Part shown: one piece after another, positions 11,495 to 22,584 of the stretch
Layout: each line of letters starts with the position of its first letter
How positions within the stretch are numbered: position 1 is the first letter of the stretch
DNA from: Spodoptera frugiperda
Lineage: Eukaryota > Arthropoda > Insecta > Lepidoptera > Noctuidae
Length of the DNA: 64,000 bases
NCBI RefSeq assembly: GCF_023101765.2
Contig: NC_064225.1
Span: 1,736,001-1,800,000 of the forward strand
Reading direction: 5' to 3'
Made by a program: the position numbers and the translations under genes
The notes under the pieces: model-generated
Database searches by the model: none
Told to the model about the DNA's origin: nothing
Seen by the model: only the letters and a program-made list of their open reading frames with translations

Positions 11495-11605
11495 AACCTG
11501 GTATACAACGTATGTACGTGCACTTTGTGGAATATTTTCATGTATTTTTGTTTGGTTGGTTTATGGTAATTACGTGAATTTAGAGTATTAATAGTTTGAG
11601 AGGAT

Positions 11606-11695
11606 CATTGTCATCATCATCATCAGCCTATAAGTAGCCACTGCTGACCAAAATCCTTTTCTCATATGTGTTCAAGAGGATAAAATGGTTGAATG
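11606..11695 (-). repeat. family G SINE, 3' end
   Basis: CATCATCATCATCAGCCTA followed by GCCACTGCTGACCAAA is the complement of the GTCAGCAGTGGCC...GATGATGATG tail of family G. Confidence 0.55.
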
Positions 11696-11699
11696 CTTA

Positions 11700-11960
11700 A
11701 CAGATTTTTGTTGGTAGTCAAAGTCTCGCGCATCTTTAGGACTTTGACTGCCAAACAAACTGGCTGACTGACAAAATCGGTTGAAGACAAATCCTCCGAT
11801 AGAGCCGTTTACTTTTGCCCCTCGTGGAGTTGAATTTTACTTTGTTTTTGTATTAAAAGGAAAAGAAAATCATCGTAATGAATCCCCCGAAATTGCTATC
11901 CTACCCTGAGCAAGCATTAAGCACACTGCCTATTGCTTATTTCTCCTCAGCGTAAAAAGA
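11700..11960 (+). repeat. family N repeat
   Basis: Contains GTTGAAGACAAATCCTCCGA, shared with 8283-8345 and, inverted, 24365-24450, then GAAATTGCTATCCTACCCTG, also at 9171-9190. Unassigned dispersed repeat. Confidence 0.4.
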
Positions 11961-12249
11961 GGTAATTCCAGCGTCGAATAAAAATTCTATTGTAATCAAT
12001 AAATACATTTTAAAATCGACTTTTTCGTGCTTCATCAATCCATGCTTTGGTTCAATGCCCAGGGCGAGGCAAAAGGTGTCACACGAACGCTAGAAAACTT
12101 GACGTTTTTGCATTTAATCTGTACAATTAATTTCAGTAAGTACTACAGAAAAATCAAGATAAAATACTTCAACGATACAAATTACTACAGGGTTGTATTC
12201 TTTTTGTTTGAAATTGAATTCAGTTTATTGGGTTGTTGTATCTACACTA

Positions 12250-12502
12250 TTTTTTTATTATTTATTATATAAGCCGATAAATGAGCAGAAGGATCATTTG
12301 ATGGTAAGCAATCACCATCAGGTGATCCGTCTGAAAAATAATTTAAGGGTTGTTGGAGAATCCAGGAATGGGCAGAGTGGTAATTGGAGATCCGGTAACC
12401 TCACTCACGCGACGCAAGCGTTGTTTCACGGTTTTCTGTGAGCTCGTGGTGTCACTACAGTCGAGCTGGTCCATTCGTGCCGAAGCATGGCTCTCCCACA
12501 CT
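12250..12502 (-). repeat. family A retroposon
   Basis: Minus-strand copy from the TATAAGCCGATAAATGAGCA tail to GCATGGCTCTCCCACAC. It is internally deleted: GGTGATCCGTCTGAAAAATA is followed directly by AATTTAAGGGTTGTTGG. Confidence 0.75.
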
Positions 12503-12907
12503 ATTCGTTTTTATCGTAAGTATAGCGCGCCTTAATTAGGTACAAAACGTTGTTGATATGAATTTCAAAACCGAAAAGTGCTTTGTTTGTTGTAAAAATT
12601 TCACCAAAACAAGCCAATTCTTTTTAATATATATTTATTAAAGCAATAATCCCTAATTACAGCCCTGCCTTTTAATCTGAACATTAATATTCAAATAAGC
12701 GATGTTTGTCTGTTTGTTTTTACAAAGTTCTGCGTTGCATTCTCTAAGTTCAACACGATAGACTTCGGAACTACTTGTAAAGTGTTTAAAGTTCCTGGGC
12801 GCAGAAGTCTGAATATGTAGACTATGGCGTTCTGACAAAAATATTCCTATTCTTAGCTTTTTGTCATCGTTTAACATTATCTTACTTCTTATTAAAACTC
12901 AGTTTTA

Positions 12908-13115
12908 AGTGTGACAGAGCCATGCTTCAGCACGAATGGGCCGACGTAACCGGACAGATACCACTGCCTCACAGAATACCGATGTGAAACAATGCTTGCG
13001 TTGTGTAAGTAAGGTTACTGGAGGCCCAGTTACCCCCAATCCCAATCTTCCTAATACCCAATTCCCTAACAACTCTTAAATTCCCCCAAAAACCCTCAAA
13101 AGGCCGGCAACGCAG
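12908..13115 (+). repeat. family A retroposon, 3' truncated
   Basis: GTGTGACAGAGCCATGCTTC through AAAAGGCCGGCAACGCAGT, where similarity stops. Confidence 0.75.
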
Positions 13116-13119
13116 TAGT

Positions 13120-13680
13120 CATTTAATTAACTTATGTATTAATTATTTTTACAAATACGTACAATTTATTTGTAAAACTTAACTGAGGTCCAAACTCTAA
13201 GCAGTAGCACCAACGAGCTACTTAATCACGAACAAAGTCCACGCTACGTGCAGAACTAAAATATAAGAAGACAAAACTTGGTAATTACCACCACAGTCAC
13301 TATCGTTCACAAAGGAAACTGCTGCTACCAGTTACCATGTGACACTTACTATAGGAAAACATGCACTCAGTAAAAGTAGTAAAGTAGTAAAAGTAACTAA
13401 ATATTTTCAAATTCTTTAATGTGGACCACAGGTTTGTATGTATTACTGTCAAATATTTAAATAGATCACCATGTCCTGATCTTTGGGTATACCATAGTCA
13501 AATAGTTACATTATTTAAAAAAATACATTTATTTGGCGTAAAAATATCAATTCCTCGTCAAAACAGTTACGTAAATAAAGCCTATAGCATAATAATAATT
13601 AATTTAGAATGTCTCGCGAAAGTTATAATAAAATTAATAATAACTTGATTTACTTAAAAAGTCAAAAACGTTTTTAAAAT
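13120..13680. other. AT-rich unique sequence
   Basis: No repeat family, ORF with recognisable motif or inverted structure found. Confidence 0.4.
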
Positions 13681-13690
13681 CTATTTTAAA

Positions 13691-13848
13691 CTAGCTGATC
13701 CGGCAAACTTCGTACCGCCTCAAACATTTTTCTCAGCCCTGCCCTGGACTTGCACAAATAATTCAAGACCAAAATTAGCCAAATCGGTCCAGCCGTTCTC
13801 GAGTTTTAGTGAGACTAACGAACAGCAATTTATTTTTATATATAGAGA
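13691..13848 (-). mobile_element. 158-bp non-autonomous Helitron
   Basis: On the minus strand it starts TCTCTATATATAAAAATAAA and ends GGATCAGCTAG. The flanking bases are A before the 5' end and T after the 3' end, the AT insertion site typical of Helitrons. The interior matches a widespread insect repeat from memory. Confidence 0.6.
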
Positions 13849-13849
13849 T

Positions 13850-14290
13850 TACAAATTAGTTTAAGGTTTAAAATTTCTTCAGTTTCAGTCTTCTACTACA
13901 GTTTAAAACACCTTTTCTCCGCTTTTATACATTTTTGAAACACGTCCCACTCAATTTTAGTCAACACCCAAACACGCACTCCACATCCCACTACAAAACA
14001 TTTTAATGTTAAGTTTCATACTATATGACTGTTCAGAAACTTCATAAAAATTTTGGGTTTCTCCATCTAGACGTATTCCACAGAATGTTCCCATAAAGAT
14101 GTATATAGGGCGAGCAGCTTCTCAACTGAAGAGTTTACATGCCGTTTGAATAAGAGAAAGTTTGCGAGAAATGGCGAACTATTATAATATTATCAGTCGT
14201 AAGTAGTCGCTATACTCTTTAAAATAATATTATTAGATTATCTGCCAAGTGGATGTTTTTTATGATGCATTGCAAACAAGCAGGCGAAAC
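13850..14290. other. AT-rich unique sequence
   Basis: Nothing recognisable on either strand. Confidence 0.4.
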
Positions 14291-14295
14291 GAACG

Positions 14296-14489
14296 AGTGA
14301 GGTTACCGGAAGCCGTATTACCCCCTTCCCAGTCCTCGATTACCCAATAACCCCTAAATTCCTAATCCCCAAAAGGCCGGCAACGCACTTGTAACACCTC
14401 TGGTGTTTCGGGTGTCCATGGGCGATGGCAATTGCTTACCATCAACCGATACGTTTGCCCGTTTACCGGCTTATATCATAAAAAAAAAC
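14296..14489 (+). repeat. family A retroposon, 5' truncated with poly(A)
   Basis: Starts GTGAGGTTACCGGAAGCC and ends GGCTTATATCAT plus A9. The truncation at the 5' side and tail at the 3' side support retroposition in this orientation. Confidence 0.78.
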
Positions 14490-14925
14490 TATACGTCAAC
14501 AACATAATTTAAAAATCCAACTATAACTAGTCCAGACTAATCTTCTATTAATACCAATATCTTACAAAAAAACTGCCAACAAAGAACACAGCACCCATCG
14601 ATCTCCCACCGACCCAAATTCCATGTAAACCAAATTTTGAAAATATTTTAATCTTTTATTTTTCCTGTCTCTCTCTGTCCCGAATTGCGAAACACCTTTG
14701 TGTATAAGATAAAGGCTATATTTTTTGTTCTTTAAGAATTATAGTCTTAAGATTTTAGGTGTCTGTGTGGTTATGGCGTTCGAGTTTAAAATATGAGGAA
14801 AGATGTTATGGGAGATTGAATAGCATTTATCCATGATGAATAGAGAACCGATTCTGAATTATGAGGTTAGAGGTAAGATAAGAAAACTATATTACTATAC
14901 ATTAAAGAAGGGTCAAATTAAAAGT
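14490..14925. other. AT-rich unique sequence
   Basis: No feature recognised. Confidence 0.4.
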
Positions 14926-14930
14926 ACCAT

Positions 14931-15050
14931 TAACTGATGAGCATGCATAAAATGATGATTGGTTGATGAAGCGAAAGAGGTATTCGCAGCAATTGGCGTT
15001 CCATTGTCTCTGCCTACCGCCCATGGGAGACAGGCGTGAGGTTATGAAGT
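14931..15050 (+). repeat. family F repeat (possible RTE-type LINE 3' end)
   Basis: Contains GAGCATGCATAAAATGATGA, GTTCCATTGTCTCTGCCTAC and GGGAGACAGGCGTGAGGTTA, shared with 43889-44006. The final words resemble a common moth LINE tail, but the LINE clade is uncertain. Confidence 0.4.
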
Positions 15051-15353
15051 ATGTAAAGCAAGGCTGTGAAACTATGTAACCGTTTCGACTGATACCAAGC
15101 TATGTAACAGTGAGAGGAAGATGCGCAGCTTGAGTATGCGATATATCGGTAGTAAGGAAGCCATCCATAGCACACATTCATAGCACGCATCCATAGCAAG
15201 CATCCATAGCACGCATCTTTCCATATAAAAAACATAACTTAGCTGAGTCCGTTTCCAACAGTGCTAAGCTATGTGTACCAATGAATAAGGTTGGTGGAAG
15301 CCAAACGCATCAACAGCAACGTAGCATAGTACGTCTCTTATGGAAAAGCACCC
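15051..15353 (-). mobile_element. fold-back MITE, family E
   Basis: Contains the family words GCTAAGCTATGTGTACCAAT and CATCCATAGCACGCATC and ends TCTTATGGAAAAGCACCC, the complement of the family's GGTGCTTTTCCACCAGAGA end. The other terminus is eroded where family F abuts. This copy also contains a short tandem run of CATCCATAGCA(C/A)GC units. Confidence 0.55.
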
Positions 15354-15676
15354 TAAGGCCCTTTAATAAAAAATACAATGTACAATCGGGGACACTAACG
15401 AAAATATACAATCTAATCCAAGACCAAACTATTTCCTGTACCCAACAAAAACTCCAAAAAGTAATCTTCAGTAGCGTATTGTTTTTGTTCGTAAGATATT
15501 TAGGTATCATAAAATTATCATAGCTATGCCATTGTGTTCAAAAGAAAGACATTCCTTAGCCTAGATTCCTTGGTTTTTGCGACCTTGGTCCGTAGTTCCG
15601 CGAAAACATTGTTTTCAAGAAGTTTTTTTTTGTGTTCTCCAAAGCTGTAATATTACAAAAAGGTATTACAATAATA

Positions 15677-16030
15677 TGACTGCCTCGTATGGTCGCAATT
15701 GCGACTGCCCGGCAAGGGGTCTCGGGTTCGATTCCCGGGTAGGGCAAAGTATTACTGGGCTTTTTTCGAAAATTTCTCAGTAGTAGTACGGAGTCTGGAA
15801 TTGTGCCTAGTATATGACAATAGGCTCACCCCCTATTACATGGGACTTATAACACAAATGGTGAAAATTGGGTGTACATTGTACAGTGGCATTACGGCAC
15901 GTAATGCAGTACTACGGCACGTAGTGCAGTGGCATTACGTGCCGTAGTGCCACTGTACACTGTACATTGTGAAGAGTAGGCAGAGGTGCACCCTCTGCCT
16001 ACCCTTCGAGGATAAAAGGCGTGACTCTCA
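15677..16030 (+). repeat. family C SINE with tRNA-like head
   Basis: The head carries an exact RNA polymerase III B box, GGTTCGATTCC (15725-15735), preceded by an A-box-like stretch. The body continues CTCAGTAGTAGTACGGAGTC and the family tail GGATAAAAGGCGTGAC. About 350 bp. The 3' half is expanded by an inverted duplication of the tail (15873-15966), absent from other copies. No intact tRNA cloverleaf is claimed. Confidence 0.8.
15873..15966. repeat. 35-bp-arm palindrome within a SINE
   Basis: Arm 15873-15907 and the complement of 15932-15966 agree at 33 of 35 bases by eye. The arms embed GGCACGTAATGC-type words. A further 11-bp perfect hairpin, GTAGGCAGAGG and its complement, follows just downstream. 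Confidence 0.8.
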
Positions 16031-16130
16031 ATAATATTATTGACGAGGAAATAGGTATACCTTCGACACACCCTACCTATAAAATTCCCAATACCATTGA
16101 ACCAACATCACCACCATTCACGCCTATAAG

Positions 16131-16573
16131 TGTGTATTTCCACCAGTGATGTGCTATAATATGTACGTTGCTGTGGATGCGTTTGGCATCCACCAATCAT
16201 GTTTATTGGTAAACATAACTTAATAATGGTGAAAACGGGCTCAGCTAAGCTATGTGTCTTTATATGGAAAGATGTATGCTATGGATAAGTGTTATGACTT
16301 CCCAACTATCGATACATCACATACTCGAGCATCTGCACATCTTCCTCACACGGCTACTTTGTAGCAGCGCATCTTCATAGCACATCGCACAGCTACATAG
16401 CTTATTATTACTTTTTAAGGGACAAGCCCGCTACAACCTCGTAAACTGCTGCAACTCCTGTAAGCCACGATTTACAGTAGTACATAACTTAGTATATGTA
16501 GGTGGAAACGGTGACACAGTTTCACAGCTTAGCTCATACATCTTCGTAGCATAGCTACATAGATGGAAAAACA
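16131..16573 (+). mobile_element. fold-back MITE, family E
   Basis: Left end GTGTGTATTTCCACCAGTGA and right end CATAGATGGAAAAACACCC are complementary in outline. The interior has the family words ATGTATGCTATGGATA and CATCTTCGTAGCATAGC. About 440 bp, one of the more complete copies. Confidence 0.6.
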
Positions 16574-16901
16574 CCCAAAACCCCGCCTTTACACCACAAC
16601 CAAAACACCAAACTCAACGGCCTTGATAACAATAATTAATTAAGATAATGTGCTTCTATTTTAGCCGTGACATTGCGCCATCCTCGCTCATATTTTGTCA
16701 CGCGATCCTTGCCCCTAACTCGTAATTACTAGTTTAACTTTATGCGAAGGTAATTAGATAAACTAGGAGGTGGATTGTGTTACGTTTGGTGAGTGAGGTT
16801 GTTTTAAATGGTGGTACTGCTAGTTTTGAGTTTTTGAAGGAGTATTGGTTGTTGTAGGTGGACTATATGAGTAATGTAATTTTGTCGTATCGTGGTGGCC
16901 C

Positions 16902-17042
16902 ATCCGGATCTGCGGACTACCTAGCGTGCTCCGGCTCAAAAAAACAGGAGAAGGAACGGGGTGGTTTTTAGTCAGTAAGAGTCTCTTGCCTCGCCCAAGG
17001 CGGGAGAAGTCATTGGATGATTTTCCCCCTCAAAAAAAAAAA
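16902..17042 (+). repeat. family B retroposon with target-site duplication
   Basis: Perfect 13-bp direct repeats, ATCGTGGTGGCCC, at 16889-16901 and 17043-17055 bracket it. It ends in a poly(A) run. It is internally shortened, missing GGGTTTACCGG and the CTGACACTCCC segment. Confidence 0.9.
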
Positions 17043-17265
17043 ATCGTGGTGGCCCGGAGTCTTAAGACGCCCGCTTCTCATGCATGAGAGTTCGAAACCT
17101 ACCAACGGCAAGTACCAATGTGCCTTTTTCCGAGTTATATGTACTTTCTAAGCATGTTTACTATGTTTAGATACCACTGACAATCGGTTAAAGAAAACAT
17201 CGTGAGGAAACCTTGACCTTATAATTTCTAATTATAAGTTTAAAATCCACAACCCGTGAAAACTT

Positions 17266-17416
17266 GGAGTTGCGGACTACCTAGCGGGTTTACCGGAGCT
17301 CAGGTTCGAAAAGCAGGAGTAGGAACGGGGTGGTTTTTAGTCAGTAAGAATGTGACACTCCATCTTCTCTCACCTAAGACGAGAGAAGTCATTGGATGAT
17401 TGTCCCCAAAAAAAAA
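17266..17416 (+). repeat. family B retroposon with target-site duplication
   Basis: Perfect 12-bp direct repeats, CCGTGAAAACTT, at 17254-17265 and 17417-17428 bracket a 151-bp copy ending in poly(A). Confidence 0.9.
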
Positions 17417-17499
17417 CCGTGAAAACTTCGCCGTGCGAGAAGAAGCCTTTGGTCAGCAGTGGACCTATTAAAATTATCAAAGTAATGAAAAAACGAAAC

Positions 17500-17520
17500 G
17501 AAATCACGGGCAAAAGCTAG
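17500..17520 (+). mobile_element. possible Helitron 3' end
   Basis: CACGGGCAAAAGCTAG followed by T resembles the 3' terminus of insect Helitrons. No matching 5' end is visible, so this is a remnant at most. Confidence 0.3.
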
Positions 17521-18055
17521 TCTAGTAATATAATCAAACCATTCCGTTTGCGTGTTGCAAACACTTCAGCGAGATCTAGTTAAAATAAACGGGATATCAT
17601 CGAGACTTCATTCATGAATTTACAGTTATACGGCGACTACATTTCAGTTTGACTTGCATTAAATATGAGGCGTTTTACTTCCCGAAATAGTGGGTAAATT
17701 AATGTTAATTGTTACACGCATTTGATTATGAATTCTATGTAATAGGTAAATGAGCTTATTTTCTAATAGCATGCACATTCTAGAGATACAGGAAGGCTAC
17801 ATAAAAAAGTTTTTTTAGTTATCTGGTGTTATATCCACGTTGCCTTTATCATCATCACATTTAGCCAGAAGACGTAGCAATTCTGGATATAGTCCCTTTT
17901 AGTCCTCCACATCACCTCACCCCGCTTGAATTCCATAAAACAATTTAATACACCTAACTACTATATTAAACTTCAAACATTTTCAAAAATGTTTAAATAA
18001 TATTCCCATACCGATACAATCTTCAAACCTTCAAGAAAAGATCATATTCTTTTTT
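17521..18055. other. AT-rich unique sequence
   Basis: No recognisable feature. Confidence 0.4.
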
Positions 18056-18057
18056 AA

Positions 18058-18155
18058 AAGGCCCGTAACGCATTAGTAACTCCTCTAGTGTTGCGGGTGT
18101 CCAAGTCGGCGCCAATCGCTTACCATCAAGTGATCCTTCTGCTCGTTAGCCTCGA
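18058..18155 (+). repeat. family A fragment
   Basis: GGCCCGTAACGCATTAGTAA through GCTTACCATCAAGTGATCC to GCTCGTTAGCC, the 3' third of family A without its poly(A). Confidence 0.7.
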
Positions 18156-18159
18156 AAAA

Positions 18160-18830
18160 AATCTACAAAGTAATAAACACAATGACTAATCTCCAAAAAA
18201 GATATACAGAATACTAAATACAGTCTAAACTTTAACTAAAAAATACTTTTACTAAACTAGAAAGTATAGTGAGCGTGAAATATTTGACGATCCAATTAAA
18301 ACTGCCGTGTTGAACGACAATTAGATATCGTCAACTAATCAGTTGTTTGATACTTCACTCCTAAATAACGTAGTAGTTGGTAGTCGTGATGGTTACGACA
18401 TCGCCATAGTGTTTCTTGGTGGTGGTATAGCCACTTTTGGTGGTATATAAAATTTTTTAAGGCATTTAAAATCTTTTGTGGTTTCTAAAATGGCCTTTGA
18501 ATGTGACTGATTAAACTGTTCATGAGGATTTGGGTTATGCAAAAATTGGGAAACGATTAACGTTTTTTTTTTTTTTGAGGGAGATTTTTGTTTAACAATC
18601 GACATGCCTATCCTGGATCTCTGTATTCTTCTCAAATATATGTACAATTATTATTTATTGGTAAAATGTATCAGAGAAATTGTAAACATGTATTTTTTAA
18701 AAGAATAACTAATGTAGTTTCTTGCTTGTTCTTCTCTATTTGAAGCTACACTTTGAAACGAGCACCTAGCGTCACTGACTGGCAGAGTAACTGACAATTA
18801 TTTATTTCTTAATTGTTGACATTTCAAAAG
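18160..18830. other. AT-rich sequence, no recognised gene
   Basis: Contains a 16-base T run near 18564 and a minus-strand frame of 84 codons (18393-18647) without motifs, likely chance. Confidence 0.35.
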
Positions 18831-18834
18831 TACC

Positions 18835-20240
18835 TTTTTTTTTACATTTAATGGGTCGACGTTTGGCCGCTATCTCACCTGATGGTAAGTGATGATGCGG
18901 CCTACGGTGGAACACGTCTGCCCATAAGCAACCTATTCACTCGGGCCTTGAAGACACCCAAGTTATACCCATCAGGAAACACAGACTCCGGCAAGGAGTT
19001 CCACTCCCTAGCAGTTCGCACAAGGAAGCTTGAAGCGAAGCGCTTCGTGCGAGTGGGTGGGATATCTACCATGAAGCGGTGACGCCTCGCCGATTGTCTT
19101 GTGGTTCGATGATGAAAAGGGCTAGGGGGAATCAAGTTGTGCAATTCCCCCGCACACTCTCCGAAATGTATCCGGTAAAAAACGGAAAGGCTTGCGACCT
19201 TGCGCCTGTGTTCAAGGCTTTGAAGCCGGGCCTCCACAAGCGCATCATCATTGATGAGCTTCTTGGCACGCCTTTCAATGTGTTCGAGCGCATCCAGCTG
19301 GTATTTGGCCGAGCCGTCCCAAAGGTGAGAACAGTACTCCATACATGACCGAACCTGCGCTTGGTACAGGCTCAGCAGTTGTTTCGGTGTGAAGTACCGT
19401 CTCACCCTCGAGAGGATACCCAACTTCCTACCAGCCAGATGCGCCTTCGACTCTATATAAGAGCCGAAGTTAAGTGTTGGCGATAGAGTTACGCCCAGAA
19501 GCTCAAGATGATCCGCTACCGGAACGGACACATTTCGGAAAGTCGGAGCCAGCGGAAATTGACTCCGTTTGGCAGAGAATAGACACGCCTGGGTTTTGGT
19601 AGCGTTGAACTTGACCAAGTTGGCGTCACCCCAATCGGAGACCGTCTTCAAGGACGAGTTCAACCGTTCGACCATGGATTCTCTTAGAGACCGGATCTGT
19701 GTTCCGCTAGTCCGCGCATCGGACACATACCTTTCAACAACTGTGCTGTCATCTGCATACCCAAAGATACCGGGCTTAAGCAGGTCGTTGATGTGCAGCA
19801 AAAAGAGCGTTGCTGAAAGTACTGACCCCTGAGGGACTCCGGCGTTGATGCCAAATTGGTCAGACGAGCAGCCATCAATGACTACTCGAATTGACCGATC
19901 CCTCAGGAAATCTGCAATCCATCTGCACAGATCAGCGGGAAGTCCATATGCAGGAAGCTTGCCGATAAGGCTGTCGTGCCAAACCCTGTCAAAGGCCTTC
20001 GATATATCGAGAGAGACCGCAATTGCCTCCCCGTGCTTCTCGATGGCCTCGCTCCAAATGTGGGTGGCATACGCAAGAAGGTCCCCAGTGGATCGGTTGC
20101 GGCGAAACCCATACTGCTGATCGCTGAGGAGGTCGTTACCTTCAAGGTATGCCAGGAGCCTGTTGTTAAGTACACGTTCCATACTCTTGCAGAGTATGGA
20201 CGTGACTGAGATTGGCCGGTAATTATTAGGGTAAACTTGA
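18835..20240 (-). mobile_element. 5'-truncated jockey/CR1-like non-LTR retrotransposon
   Basis: Minus-strand LINE insertion consisting of a reverse-transcriptase coding region, a ~58-nt 3' untranslated region and a poly(A) tail (read as T at 18835-18843). The 5' limit is near 20225-20240, where homology to reverse transcriptases stops. The 3' untranslated region carries CTTACCATCAGGTGAGATAG. I found no target-site duplication. A short tail copy of the same element lies at 31929-31972. Confidence 0.85.
18902..20240 (-). CDS. reverse transcriptase, C-terminal part (ORF2 fragment)
   Basis: RNA-directed DNA polymerase of a non-LTR retrotransposon. The open frame runs 426 codons from the Met at 20182 and continues upstream in frame to about 20230 through NNYRPISVTSILCKS. 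That motif shows the true protein began further 5', so the Met is not a real start. Visible motifs: QQYGFRRNRST, SLDISKAFDRVWHD (catalytic Asp), GVPQGSVLSATLFLLHIND and the YADD box in GIFGYADDST, then a ~200-residue C-terminal extension ending in FKARVNRLL. The N-terminal endonuclease is missing. No internal stop or frameshift is seen, which suggests a fairly recent insertion. I place it in the jockey superfamily; CR1 versus jockey clade is undecided. Confidence 0.88.
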
Positions 20241-20520
20241 TTAAATTGGAATAAATGATTTTACTCCCAAGGGGGCCTTTGTGGATACAGTGGACATCTC
20301 GCAGCTGATGGACAAGACTATAGAAATAACCTAAAAGTTCTATAAAGCACTGAACTCCAATACAACAAACAGATGACGTCACAAAAACTAAGTAAATCTA
20401 AAACATCACAGTTTTAAAGTAGAACACAAACTTTATAATCACAAAGCGAAACTTTATATTTATACTAAAATCTAACATTAATTAGATGTTCTCGTGTTAA
20501 ACCGTTATTAACTCTTATGT
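20241..20520. other. unassigned sequence upstream of the LINE
   Basis: No reverse-transcriptase similarity in any frame and no known repeat family. Confidence 0.35.
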
Positions 20521-20543
20521 TCGTTACCCAAACTTTTTTGTGC

Positions 20544-20783
20544 CAAAATTAGAATTTGCAAACTTATACTTTAGTAGGATAATCGACCTTATTGCTAGTG
20601 AGACTAAATTGGTGTTAGATACGTGTTTCGGTTGTAGCTAATATTCTTTTCTGTTACCCAAAATTAGAATTTGCAAACTTATACTTTGATAGGATAATCG
20701 ACCTTATTGCTAGTGAGACTAAATTGGTGTTAGATACGTGTTTAGGTTGTAGCTAATATTCTTTTCTGTTACCCAAAATTAGT
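20544..20783. repeat. 115-bp tandem duplication (about 2.1 units)
   Basis: CAAAATTAGAATTTGCAAAC starts at 20544 and again at 20659, with a third partial unit at 20774. The units are nearly identical (for example TTAGTAGG versus TTGATAGG), so the duplication is recent. Confidence 0.85.
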
Positions 20784-20995
20784 GTTTGAATTAAATGTGT
20801 AATGGTTGGTTTAATCAGTAAATTGTTATTGGTAACATTATTTGGTTTATTTTCAGACCTTTGTTGGTCGTATAATTTGGATGATTTGCTTTCTATTTTA
20901 GGTTTTCTTTGCTTATATAGTTAATCGTCGCTTTACCATTTATTTCTATCATAGTTTTACTTACTGTCTATGTTATTTTCTTTATATTTCAGCCA
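20784..20995. other. AT-rich unique sequence
   Basis: Nothing recognised. Confidence 0.35.
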
Positions 20996-20997
20996 CA

Positions 20998-21255
20998 TTT
21001 TGATTACGGTGCTTTTCCACCAGAGATGTGCTATGCTACGTTGCTGTGGATGCGCTTGCCTTCCATCAATCATATTCATATGTACACATAGCTTCGCACC
21101 CGGTTGAAACAGGCTCAACTAAGCTATGTTTTTTTTTTATGTTGATGCGTGCTATGATACTATCGATACATTACATACTTGAACTGTACATACGATTGCC
21201 TTAAATAAGTGCTTTATATAACTAACTTATGCTACTTACAAGGGCGAGGTGTCAC
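20998..21255 (+). mobile_element. fold-back MITE, family E, right end lost
   Basis: Clear left end GGTGCTTTTCCACCAGAGAT followed by GTTGCTGTGGATGCG. Similarity fades after ATGCGTGCTATGATACTATC, and the complementary right end is absent. Confidence 0.55.
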
Positions 21256-21259
21256 ACAC

Positions 21260-21725
21260 ACTACAATGTGACTGTACCCACCCCTATTTAGCCCTTTTGA
21301 ATTATTCTTGTCTATTCTAGGCTTGGATTTTTATCACCAAACTTGTATATAGGGTTAGGAAACGATAAATAATAGACAAGGAACATATTCCTAACAAAGC
21401 CGAATGCGTATCAAGTTTCGGTTAAGTTTTGTAGAGTCAAGGGCACCCTTTGTCAATGTTACAGCTACCAAAATACACGAATTTGAACCTTATAACTAGG
21501 GTATAAGGTTTACCACAACCGCATAACTTAATTTGTTTTCATGAAGTCTATTTTTGTATGATTTATTAGATATAGTGGTTGAATATATTGGTAGACCTTT
21601 ATCTACCTATCTTACACCTATTTCTTTACATATTATGTGAACAAATACTACCTTGATATTTGGTTATACACGACGAGTAAAAGATTAAACGAGTTAAGAA
21701 TAGAATTTAATAAAAGGTTTAGGGG
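21260..21725. other. AT-rich unique sequence
   Basis: No feature recognised. Confidence 0.35.
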
Positions 21726-21727
21726 CT

Positions 21728-22008
21728 TTTTTATGGTATAAGCCGGTAAACGAGCAGATGGATCACCTAATGGTAAGCAATCGCCGCCGCCCATGGACAC
21801 CCAAAACACAAGAGGCGTTACAAGTGCATTGCCGGGGTTAGGAATTGAAGTGTTGTTGAGGAATCGGGGATTGAGAAGATTAGGAATTTATTGGGCCTCC
21901 GCTAACCTAACTCACATAACGAACCACAACGCAAGCGTTGTTTCACGTCTGTTTTCTGTGGGGCTGTGGTTTTCTTCGAAAGTCTAAGCATGGTTCTACC
22001 ACACTTGG
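21728..22008 (-). repeat. family A retroposon, near full length
   Basis: Minus-strand copy with the TTTTTTATGGTATAAGCCGG tail at its left and the eroded CATGGTTCTACCACACTT end at its right. Confidence 0.78.
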
Positions 22009-22584
22009 GCTGTTCGTAGTACACTCGATTCGACACCCCCTATTCTTTACGTGGGTCATAACCTTTTTTATGGACCGTCGTCATTATGAATCGTAAGAGC
22101 AACATGAAATTCCACATTTGATAGACTCTCTGAAAAATCTGAACCGTTTAAATTGTGATGATGATTCTACCAGTTAATCAAGAATATTATGGCGCCTTCC
22201 CTCTCTTGTAGAGGAGGCTCATTGTCCAAAATTGATACAAGCTCTTCATAATTGCAAAGAAAACTTTTTGTTTTGACGTCTGGATATCTCCTTGATTACT
22301 TTTGTCTAGACCAGTGGTTCCCAACCGATGGACCGGCTACCAGTCGTCTGCAGAAGACAAAATATAATCCGCAAAATGAAAAAAAATTACAAAGTATAGG
22401 TTACTTTGTAAAGACTTAAAACTCGAATTAAACTTATATCAAAGGAAACAAATGAGGGGAATCACTAGTTCTTGTAATCCAATAGTCACTTTTATATGAG
22501 AATGAATCTCACGACTTTGGAAAAAAATCTTAGAGTAGAATCACATGACAAAAAGTTATAGTAATAGTGGTACCCTAATTAGAA

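Larger units (their letters stand above)
16889..17480 (+). repeat. family G tRNA-headed SINE, interrupted twice
   Basis: Fragments at 16889-16901, 17043-17265 and 17417-17480 join in one orientation. They give a head with GTGGTGGCCCGGAGTCTTAA and a B-box-like GTTCGAAACC, a body with CCAACGGCAAGTACCAATG, and a tail with CTTTGGTCAGCAGTGGACC. Two family B copies lie between the fragments, each with its own target duplication. From general knowledge this SINE normally ends in GATGAT repeats, which are absent here. Confidence 0.75.

Noticed and set aside
15677..15750. A tRNA gene suggested by the exact B box
   Set aside because: The same head recurs at 50393 and 51727 attached to a SINE body, and no clean cloverleaf could be traced.
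19079..20209. Plus-strand frames of 77-91 codons over the LINE
   Set aside because: They are antisense shadows of the reverse-transcriptase frame on the minus strand.
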